A stretch of DNA of 35,666 bases from an uncultured Dialister sp. (GTDB lineage Bacteria > Bacillota > Negativicutes > Veillonellales > Dialisteraceae). Below, in pieces: positions 6,735 through 13,432 of the stretch. Each line of letters begins with the position of its first letter. Position 1 is the stretch's first letter. A model generated the notes under the pieces. That model was not told where the DNA came from and searched no databases. It was given only the letters and a program-made list of their open reading frames with translations. The DNA is taken from contig CAKPUX010000020.1 in assembly GCA_934193095.1 (NCBI GenBank), positions 1 through 35,666 on the forward strand, in the 5' to 3' direction. The translations under genes were made by a program, and so were the position numbers.

Positions 6735-9700
6735 ATGGCAAATTTCTTTATTAAACGCCCTATCTTTGCTATCGTCGTGGCTCTTGTCATCACGATCGCC
6801 GGGGCACTCTGTATTTTCTCACTGCCGATTGACCGCTATCCGAAGATCACGCCGCCGCAGGTCTCTGTCCATGCGACCTATCCGGGCGCTGACTCTGAGG
6901 TCGTAGCGCAGACGGTGGCTGAGGTCATAGAAAAGAATGTCGTCGGTGCCGAAGGCTTCGATAATATGTCTTCGACATCGAACTCGAATGGCTCCTATTC
7001 GCTCTCGGTCCAGTTCCTGACGGGGACGGACTCGGATATGGCGACCATCCGTGTACAGAATGGCGTCACGGCTGCCGATGCAGGGCTTCCTGATACAGTC
7101 CGTTCCATCGGCGTCACCACGAAGAAATCTTCGGGGGACATGGCACTTGTCGTCGGCCTGCTCTCGCCGAATGGCACGTACGATGACGTCTTCCTGAAGA
7201 ACTATTTCTCCATGAACTACCTGGATGAGCTGAAGTCCATCAAGGGCGTCGGCAACGTACAGGAATTTGGTTCTGACTTTGCGATGCGCATCTGGATGGA
7301 TCCGACGAAGATGTCGCAGAACAAGATCACCGCGAGCGAGGTCATTGCTGCCGTTTCTGCGCAGAATAAGCAGATCGCGGCCGGCAACATTTCCAGCGCT
7401 CCGGTCGATCAGAATGCCTCCTTCCAGTACATCATCACGGCGAAGGGCCGTCTTGTGACGGAGAAGGAATTTGGCGATATCGTACTTCGTACCAATGATG
7501 ACGGCTCCATGCTTCGTCTGAAGGATGTGGCCCGTATCGAGCTTGGTGCAAAGGACTACAGCTTCATTTCCCGTGCGGCGGGACATGAGTCGGCGATCCT
7601 TGCCTTCTCTCTGACCGATGATGCGAATGCGCTCGAAACTCTGGGGGCGATCAAGGAGAAGCTGAAAGAAGATGCGAAGAGCTTCCCGGATGACATGACC
7701 TATGTCATCTGCGCGGATAACACGGACTTCATCTATGCCTCCATCAAGGAAGTCATGCATACCTTCGTCGAAGCGCTCCTCATCGTAGCACTGATCGTGT
7801 ACATTTTCCTGCAGAACTGGAGATCCACGCTCATCCCGATGATCGCGGTTCCGGTATCGCTCTTCGGTACCTTTGCCTCCTTCCTGCTTCTCGGATTCAC
7901 CATCAATACCCTGACGCTTTTCGCAATGGTCCTGGCTATCGGGCTGGTCGTCGATGATGCAATCGTCGTCATCGAAGCCGTCGAGTATGAAATGCGCTAT
8001 AACAACCTCGGACCGAAAGAAGCGACTGTCGCTGCGATGCAGAAGGTACAGAGCCCGGTTATCGGCGTCGCGGTCGTTCTGGCTGCGGTTTTCGTACCGG
8101 TTGCTTTCCTTGGCGGGATCATGGGTATCCTGTACAAACAGTTTGCTCTCACCATCGCTGTCTCTGTCCTGATTTCTGCTTTCGTCGCGCTGTCTCTGAC
8201 TCCGGCTCTTTGTGCCGGTCTTCTGAAACCGCCGAAGAAGCAGAATAGGAAAAACTTCCTCGATCGATTCTGGGATACCTTCAATGACGGTTTCGATCGT
8301 ATGGTAGAGATCTATGGGGCGATCCTGCAGAAGATGGGACATGCGATCGCTGCTCCGATCCTTGTTCTTGTCGTCATCACGGTCGCAGCTTTCGGTATTT
8401 TCTTCAAGCTTCCGACAGCATTCCTTCCGCAGGAAGATAATGGCTTCTTCATCACGGCGTTCTCTCTGCCGGAAGGCTCTGTCAATGTCAGAACGAATGC
8501 AGCGATCACCGAATACCTTGATTATATGGGGAAGGATCCGGCGATCGAACAGTCGCAGGGCGTCACCGGCTTTGATATTTTGTCCAGCGGGCAGAAACCA
8601 AATGCGGGTCTTTCCTTCATCAAACTGAAACCGTGGGATGAACGCAAAGCGCCAAACGAACAGATCAATGCCATTATGGGCAAAGCCATGGCATATGGGG
8701 CGACCCATCCGGAGGTATCTCTGATGGCGCTGAATCCGCCTCCGATCCCGGGCCTTGGCTCCTCCGGCGGCTTCAGCCTTTACATCATGAACAAAAGCGG
8801 CGCATCGGATGAAGAATTCCAGCGTGTCGTCGGAGAATTCCTCGGTGCTGCCAACCAGCGTCCGGAAATTCAGATGGCCTACACCACCTTCCGCAGCGAT
8901 ACACCATCCTACAATTATGATATTGATCGAGAAAAAGCACAGCGAAATGGTGTGGCTGTCGGGGATATCTTCACCGCCCTTCAGGCCTACTATGGCTCTG
9001 TCCAGATCAATGATTTTACCATTTATGGCCGTAACTTCAAGGTCGTCGCACAGGCGGATACCCAGTACCGCACGAACCCGGGGGACAACAAGTTCCTGAC
9101 GGTGCGCGACAATAAGGGCAATATGGTGCCGATCTCCACCTTCATCACTCCGAAGAAATCCAATGCCGTTTCTGTCATCACTCGTTACGATAATTTCCCG
9201 GCCGTCAAGGTCGGCGGGCAGCAGAAGGATGGATACTCCTCCGGGCAGGCGCTCGATGCGCTCGAAGAAACCGCCAATCAGGTCCTTCCGAATGGTTATG
9301 GTTTCGAATTCGTCGAATCCTCCGCCCAGGAACGTGAAGCGAGCGGTAAGACGGTATATGCACTCTCGCTCGGCATGCTCTTCGTATTCCTGTCTTTGGC
9401 AGCTCTCTATGAAAGCTGGAAGGTTCCATTCACGGTCATCTTCGGGATACCGACTGGTTTCTTTGGTGCGAGCCTGGCAGCCATGGCATTCCATGTATAT
9501 AACGACATTTACTTCCAGATCGGTCTTTTAACCATCATCGGACTGGCCGCGAAGAACGCCATCCTGATTGTCGAGTACGCGAAAGTCCGTACCGATCACG
9601 GGATGGAAGCGCTTCAGGCGGCTGTCGAAGCATCGAAGATCCGTCTCCGTCCGATCCTGATGACATCTCTTGCTTTCATTGTCGGTAACATCCCGCTGGC

Positions 9701-9869
9701 TCTCTCGACCGGTGCGGGTGCAAATTCCCGCTCTGAAATGGGGATTGCCGTTGTATTCGGTGTGCTTTCCGCCACCATTTTCCAGATCTTCATCGTTCCG
9801 ATGCTCTTCGTTGTGATTGAACACATTCATGGGTTCAAGAGAACGAAAAAAGTCGTCACTGAAGACTGA
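6735..9869 (+). CDS. RND multidrug efflux pump, HAE1 family (AcrB/MexB-like)
   Basis: The 1044-aa proton-driven drug exporter sits in the inner membrane and takes substrates from the periplasm. The length and two-fold repeat (TM1, large periplasmic loop, TM2-6, then TM7, loop, TM8-12) fit the HAE1 family. The proton-relay residues align exactly with AcrB numbering: Asp407-Asp408 in GLVVDDAIVVIE and Lys940 in GLAAKNAILIVEYAK. It opens with the usual MANFFIKRPIFAIV. The start follows GGGGAGGAG and lies 11 bases after the adaptor stop, so the two are co-transcribed. A terminator follows. The outer-membrane partner must be encoded elsewhere. Substrates cannot be read from the sequence. Confidence 0.97.
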   Translation: MANFFIKRPIFAIVVALVITIAGALCIFSLPIDRYPKITPPQVSVHATYPGADSEVVAQTVAEVIEKNVVGAEGFDNMSSTSNSNGSYSLSVQFLTGTDSDMATIRVQNGVTAADAGLPDTVRSIGVTTKKSSGDMALVVGLLSPNGTYDDVFLKNYFSMNYLDELKSIKGVGNVQEFGSDFAMRIWMDPTKMSQNKITASEVIAAVSAQNKQIAAGNISSAPVDQNASFQYIITAKGRLVTEKEFGDIVLRTNDDGSMLRLKDVARIELGAKDYSFISRAAGHESAILAFSLTDDANALETLGAIKEKLKEDAKSFPDDMTYVICADNTDFIYASIKEVMHTFVEALLIVALIVYIFLQNWRSTLIPMIAVPVSLFGTFASFLLLGFTINTLTLFAMVLAIGLVVDDAIVVIEAVEYEMRYNNLGPKEATVAAMQKVQSPVIGVAVVLAAVFVPVAFLGGIMGILYKQFALTIAVSVLISAFVALSLTPALCAGLLKPPKKQNRKNFLDRFWDTFNDGFDRMVEIYGAILQKMGHAIAAPILVLVVITVAAFGIFFKLPTAFLPQEDNGFFITAFSLPEGSVNVRTNAAITEYLDYMGKDPAIEQSQGVTGFDILSSGQKPNAGLSFIKLKPWDERKAPNEQINAIMGKAMAYGATHPEVSLMALNPPPIPGLGSSGGFSLYIMNKSGASDEEFQRVVGEFLGAANQRPEIQMAYTTFRSDTPSYNYDIDREKAQRNGVAVGDIFTALQAYYGSVQINDFTIYGRNFKVVAQADTQYRTNPGDNKFLTVRDNKGNMVPISTFITPKKSNAVSVITRYDNFPAVKVGGQQKDGYSSGQALDALEETANQVLPNGYGFEFVESSAQEREASGKTVYALSLGMLFVFLSLAALYESWKVPFTVIFGIPTGFFGASLAAMAFHVYNDIYFQIGLLTIIGLAAKNAILIVEYAKVRTDHGMEALQAAVEASKIRLRPILMTSLAFIVGNIPLALSTGAGANSRSEMGIAVVFGVLSATIFQIFIVPMLFVVIEHIHGFKRTKKVVTED

Positions 9870-9883
9870 TGATCGTAAGTAAA

Positions 9884-9919
9884 AAAAGAGCCTCGAGCCT
9901 TGTGCTCGTGGCTCTTTTT
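9884..9919 (+). terminator. Terminator after the RND operon
   Basis: AAAAAGAGCC-t-CGAGC and GCTCG-t-GGCTCTTTTT form a stem of 15 pairs with a T tract. It is A/T symmetric and may work in both directions. Confidence 0.85.
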
Positions 9920-10169
9920 GCTGGCAGGCATTGCGTTTTTGAAAGTCATGTTTTTCAGCTGACCTCCTCCTTTGAGTGGGCCTTTCCTGGGTGATCCATG
10001 GACAGGCGGGGAAGGCAATGCCATTTAGCCAAGACGATCATCAACGATGAAGGGGTAGGGAGCGTGCTTTCGCTTCACTTGCCATCATTTCGGATCAAGG
10101 GTTGTCCCCTCTCATCTCATCCATTTATGCTATACTAGAGACAAATACACAGGAAAGGCGGAAGCTCTC
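9920..10169. other. Gap without repeats; weak promoter for the SGNH gene
   Basis: Unlike most gaps here, this 250-base stretch holds none of the mosaic modules. A TATACT -10 box (10131-10136) lies 33 bases before the SGNH start; TTGTCC at 10102-10107 is too far for a standard -35. I see no gene in the remainder. Confidence 0.4.
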
Positions 10170-10763
10170 ATGCATTGGGATACAGATGATATTCACACCA
10201 TTCATTGCTTCGGCGACAGCCTGACGGCAGGCTACGGCGCAGCCCCGGGCGCGGGCTGGGTGGAGGTGGTTGCAAAGCGCCATCCGGAGATAAACTGGAC
10301 CAATCACGCGAGCCTCGGCGCACTCACAGAAGACATTCTGGACGCACTGGAAGGCACTGCCGCGCTCACATCCGGTCAAGAAGGCTTCTTCTTCATGGGT
10401 GGAACGAATGATATCCTCTGCGGTTTTCGTCTCTCCTCTCTGGAGGGGCGTCTGACAGAGCGGCTGTCACGGATTTCCGGAAAGGTGCCGCTCACGATCG
10501 GCATCCCGCCGCTTGCGACGAAGGAGAGCATCTGGAGCGGATGGCAGAGCGAAGCTGTCTATGAAAGGAATCAGCTGGATCTTGCAGCATATGGGGATTT
10601 CTTACAAGAGCTTGCAAAGGAGAGCAACGTGTGCCTGATCGATTTTTCCCATGCGTTCCCTCTGGAGGATGCATGGTACTATGATGGTCTCCATCCGAAT
10701 GAGAAGGGGTATGAGCGCTTCGCAGATATGGCAGAGGCAGCTTGGAGGATCAAAGAGAGATAG
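10170..10763 (+). CDS. SGNH/GDSL-family hydrolase
   Basis: The 197-aa product is a cytosolic-looking esterase/lipase of the SGNH fold, similar in layout to TesA-like enzymes. Block I is CFGDSLTAGYGA with nucleophile Ser17; block III is GGTND with Asn80; block V is DGLHPNEKG with the Asp172/His175 pair. There is no signal peptide, which argues against a secreted lipase; the substrate could be a small acyl ester or carbohydrate ester. The ATG has AGGAAAGGCGG upstream. rfaE2 follows after 15 bases, so the two are probably one operon, though this does not prove a role in LPS. Confidence 0.88.
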   Translation: MHWDTDDIHTIHCFGDSLTAGYGAAPGAGWVEVVAKRHPEINWTNHASLGALTEDILDALEGTAALTSGQEGFFFMGGTNDILCGFRLSSLEGRLTERLSRISGKVPLTIGIPPLATKESIWSGWQSEAVYERNQLDLAAYGDFLQELAKESNVCLIDFSHAFPLEDAWYYDGLHPNEKGYERFADMAEAAWRIKER

Positions 10764-10778
10764 AAAGGAAAAGACAGG

Positions 10779-11270
10779 ATGAATGATAGAGAAGAACACA
10801 CAAGGGAACTTATGAAGCAGCGCGTCTTTACGTGGGAAGAAGCGGAAGCGCAGATCGCAGCATGGAAAGCGCGGGGCGAGATCGTCGTATTTACGAATGG
10901 ATGTTTTGACATGCTCCACCGCGGTCACATCACCTACCTCGCGCAGGCGGCATCGCTGGGCGACCACTTGATCGTAGGGCTGAATTCGGATGCATCGGTG
11001 AAGCGGCTCAAAGGAGAGTCGCGCCCAGTGAATGGAGAAAACGACCGTGCGCTCATGCTCTCTGCCCTTCGCAGCGTGGACGGCGTCGTGATTTTTGGGG
11101 AGGACACCCCGACCGAGCTCCTGTCTCATCTGAAGCCGGATATCCTTGTCAAAGGCGGGGACTACAAGGTGGAAGAAGTCGCCGGAAGAGAGTACGCCGG
11201 GCGCGTGGAGATTCTCTCCTTCGTCGATGGATACTCGACAACGAAACTGATTGAGAGAATCAGGGCGTGA
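10779..11270 (+). CDS. rfaE2: D-glycero-beta-D-manno-heptose 1-phosphate adenylyltransferase
   Basis: This enzyme activates heptose 1-phosphate with ATP to ADP-heptose, the donor for the LPS inner core. The 163-aa protein is the stand-alone adenylyltransferase half of HldE. The nucleotidyltransferase motif is TNGCFDMLHRGHITYL with HxGH at residues 47-50, followed by LIVGLNSDASVKRLKG and RPVNGENDRA, then KGGDYKVEEV and a C-terminal YSTTKLIERI, all typical of RfaE2. The first ~15 residues are a nonhomologous lead. A good site, AAGGAAAAGACAGG, precedes the ATG. The kinase half and other heptose genes are not in the window. It is strong evidence for an LPS-bearing diderm. Confidence 0.94.
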   Translation: MNDREEHTRELMKQRVFTWEEAEAQIAAWKARGEIVVFTNGCFDMLHRGHITYLAQAASLGDHLIVGLNSDASVKRLKGESRPVNGENDRALMLSALRSVDGVVIFGEDTPTELLSHLKPDILVKGGDYKVEEVAGREYAGRVEILSFVDGYSTTKLIERIRA

Positions 11271-11277
11271 TGAGGGC

Positions 11278-11394
11278 TGGTAGCTAGTGACTGGTGACTA
11301 GTGACTAGACATCGGACGTGAGTCATTAGATGTTTAATCCCTAATCCCTAATCCCTAATCCCTAGTCCCTAGTCCCTAGTCCCTAGTCACTTTT
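11278..11394. repeat. Heptad repeats between rfaE2 and the MFS gene
   Basis: Two tracts are present: TGACTGG/TGACTAG units at 11280-11309, and three TCCCTAA plus four TCCCTAG units with a TCAC end at 11338-11390. The second ends 22 bases before the MFS start codon. Confidence 0.92.
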
Positions 11395-11412
11395 TCAAGA
11401 GGCATTGATACT

Positions 11413-12600
11413 ATGCAAAACTGGAAACGAATCGTGTATACCATGGCAGCGATACAGATCGGGACAGGAATCTCGATCATCGGCGTCATTGCCTTCATTC
11501 CGCTCTTTCTGACATCTGAGCTGGGCGTCACGGACTCGGGAGAAGCGGCGTTTTGGTCAGGGCTGATTTCGGGTGTCACGCCCTTCTTCGTCGCGATCGC
11601 GGCGCCTTTCTGGTCCATGCAGGCCGATCGCCGGGGGCCGCGTTTTGCGCTGTCCATGATCCTCTTCATCTTGGGCGTGGTCATTGCTTTGATGTATTTC
11701 ACACGATCGCCCGTAGAGCTTCTGATCCTCCGCATGATCCAGGGCATGTCCGGCGGCTTTGTCGCTGTCGGCATGTCTCTCGTCATGAATGTGACGCCAA
11801 AGAAGCAGCTGACGTGGGCGATGGGTGTCTTTCAGGCATCCATGGTCATGGGAGTCATGTTCGGGCCTCTCGTAGGCGGCATGATCGCCGATACTCTGGG
11901 CTATCGCATGCCCTTTATCATCTTTTGCGCTCTGTCATTTTTCTGCCTCGCGGCGGTGCGTCTGATGGTGCCAAAGCAGATCGGACAGGAACAGGCGAGG
12001 GAGCGGGAATCTTTCGTGAAGCAGCTTTCCTACTTTATGAAGAATCCCGTCGTCCGGCTGATGGTCATGCTGCAGTTTCTCTGCAATTGCGGTATGACAG
12101 GGATCGGTCCGATCCTCCCGCTCTATATCAAGGAAATGATGGGTGGAGATGCCATGGCGGTCGCGACGATCGTCGGGATCATCATCTTCATCGCAGGCGC
12201 CACGAGCGTCACCTCTTCTCTGAATGTCTCGCGCCTTGCGCGGCGGATCTCTATGCCGAGGATCCTCATCATTGCGTCTCTTGTGACAGGCGTGAACTTC
12301 ATCCTCCAGTACCTGATGCCGGAGGTCTGGACGCTGGGCTTCATGCGCGGACTCACCGGCTTCTCCCTCGGGATGATCATGCCGCTCGCAAATACCATCC
12401 TTGCCTCGGCGGTGCCGGCGGAAAAGCGTACGATGGTGGTGGGCTTCTCGACCAGTTTCGCTCTTATGGGCAATGTCGCCGGCCCCATGGCGTCGGGCGC
12501 CATCGCTATGCAGTGGGGCTATGGTATGGTCTTCTGGTCGACAGCCTTCTGCTTTTTCCTCGCTGCATGCGTGATCTATAGGGAGAGGAAAATCATATAA
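11413..12600 (+). CDS. MFS transporter, DHA1-type multidrug/efflux family
   Basis: The 395-aa major facilitator has 12 predicted membrane segments. Motif A between TM2 and TM3 reads APFWSMQADRRGPR, and motif C in TM5, the mark of drug:H+ antiporters, reads VMGVMFGPLVGGMI. The central loop (PKQIGQEQARERESFVKQL) is charged, as usual. This supports a proton-coupled exporter of the DHA1 type; the substrate is unknown. The ATG has a weak AAGAGG upstream, and heptad repeats end only 22 bases before it, so promoter and ribosome binding site sit within or next to repeat sequence. It appears monocistronic. Confidence 0.88.
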   Translation: MQNWKRIVYTMAAIQIGTGISIIGVIAFIPLFLTSELGVTDSGEAAFWSGLISGVTPFFVAIAAPFWSMQADRRGPRFALSMILFILGVVIALMYFTRSPVELLILRMIQGMSGGFVAVGMSLVMNVTPKKQLTWAMGVFQASMVMGVMFGPLVGGMIADTLGYRMPFIIFCALSFFCLAAVRLMVPKQIGQEQARERESFVKQLSYFMKNPVVRLMVMLQFLCNCGMTGIGPILPLYIKEMMGGDAMAVATIVGIIIFIAGATSVTSSLNVSRLARRISMPRILIIASLVTGVNFILQYLMPEVWTLGFMRGLTGFSLGMIMPLANTILASAVPAEKRTMVVGFSTSFALMGNVAGPMASGAIAMQWGYGMVFWSTAFCFFLAACVIYRERKII

Positions 12601-13140
12601 TGGGTTCAGGGTTCAGGTTGATGGGTTCAAGGTTGTGGTGGCAGCTTCGCTGCAAAATATATATTTGCGGCGGAGCCGCCACCACCATTTCTCATTTCTC
12701 GTTCAAGTGAAGCTTTCCAACGGAATCAAAGAGCGACACGTCCGTGGGCTAACCCTGACCCCTGAAGTTTGAAAGCAGGGATGAGTGGCTAGGGATTTGG
12801 GATTAGGAGTGACTAGTGACTAGGAGACATGAGACTCTCGTATCGTCATTTCGAGCGAAGCGAGAAATCTTTCTTGCAGACCGCTAAACGAAGGATGTGT
12901 GAAAGTAGAAATACGCAGCGCCAAGGCGTCGTTTTCGTACCGGTGCTTATGTGATACTGACCGCAGCGCAAGAAAGATCCCTCGGCTACGCTCGGGATGA
13001 CGACAGCGCGAAGCACTATCAAAATTCCGCGGCGCTTCATTATTTTATGCGCCGCACCACCATTTCTAATTTCTCATTCAAGCGAAGATTTCAAACGGAA
13101 TCAAAGGGCAGTACGCCCCAGAGGCTAACCTTGAACCCGC
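12601..13140. repeat. Intergenic mosaic B-C-D-G-A-F-E-D-G before valS
   Basis: GGTTCA heptads (12603-12632) are followed by a long C palindrome (12637-12683: arms of about 20 bases around ATATATAT), a D stretch, a G element (12712-12776), heptads (12777-12830), a full F element (12844-13002), an E hairpin (GCGGCGC 13029-13035 / GCGCCGC 13049-13055), a D stretch (13060-13080) and a G core (13084-13135). No gene is supported in these 540 bases. Confidence 0.85.
12844..13002. repeat. F element, second full copy (159 bp)
   Basis: The inverted ends CGTCATTTCGAGCGAAGCG and CGGCTACGCTCGGGATGACG enclose inner arms CTTTCTTGC/GCAAGAAAG. It has the same length as the copy at 4862-5020. Confidence 0.82.
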
Positions 13141-13160
13141 CAGCCTTTCCCATTTTCCTC

Positions 13161-13189
13161 TTGCATTTTGCTTTAAATCCTGCTATCAT
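13161..13189 (+). promoter_or_regulatory. Promoter of the valS T-box transcript
   Basis: TTGCAT (13161-13166), a 17-base spacer and TATCAT (13184-13189) place the start just before the T-box leader. Confidence 0.6.
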
Positions 13190-13196
13190 ACTAACG

Positions 13197-13416
13197 TATA
13201 TGTACAAGCAAAGATGGGAAGAAGCTGGGAAATTTCTCACAGAGAGCCGCCGGGGCTGGAAAGGCGGCAGGAAGGAAACAGCGGGTCACCCCGGAGCTGA
13301 CAGCGAGATCTGTCCGCGGCGCACGTTACGCGCGAATGAGCGATCAGTTACTGATTATTTAGGTGGTACCGCGGAAGCACTCTTTCGTCCTATGTGGATG
13401 AAGGAGATTTTTTTAT
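13197..13416 (+). promoter_or_regulatory. T-box leader controlling valS
   Basis: This tRNA-sensing leader lets valS be read when uncharged tRNA-Val accumulates. The universal T-box AGGTGGTACCGCGG is at 13361-13374. Stem I shows the AGAGAG bulge next to GCCGCC...GGCGGC. A GTC triplet followed by A (13285-13287) is a fitting valine specifier. The terminator stem CTCTTTCGTCC / GGATGAAGGAG (13380-13406) with a T7 run follows, overlapping the antiterminator partner. Confidence 0.93.
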
Positions 13417-13432
13417 TGTAGGAGTGAACGAT

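Noticed and set aside
6819..9494. 891-codon open frame on the minus strand opposite the RND pump
   Set aside because: It is a shadow of the pump gene: the sense frame has full family motifs, while the antisense product is Arg/Asp/Ile-rich, low in recognisable domains and follows from third-position codon bias.
11338..11390. Possible CRISPR array in the heptad tracts
   Set aside because: Units are contiguous 7-mers with no spacers and no cas genes are in the window.
11553..12581. 342-codon frame shifted relative to the MFS gene
   Set aside because: The product is His/Arg/Asp-rich low-complexity sequence; the other frame encodes a clear 12-segment transporter with motifs A and C.
13394..13432. 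Upstream ATG of valS at 13394
   Set aside because: It lies within the T-box terminator hairpin; the ATG at 13433 has GGAG at proper distance.
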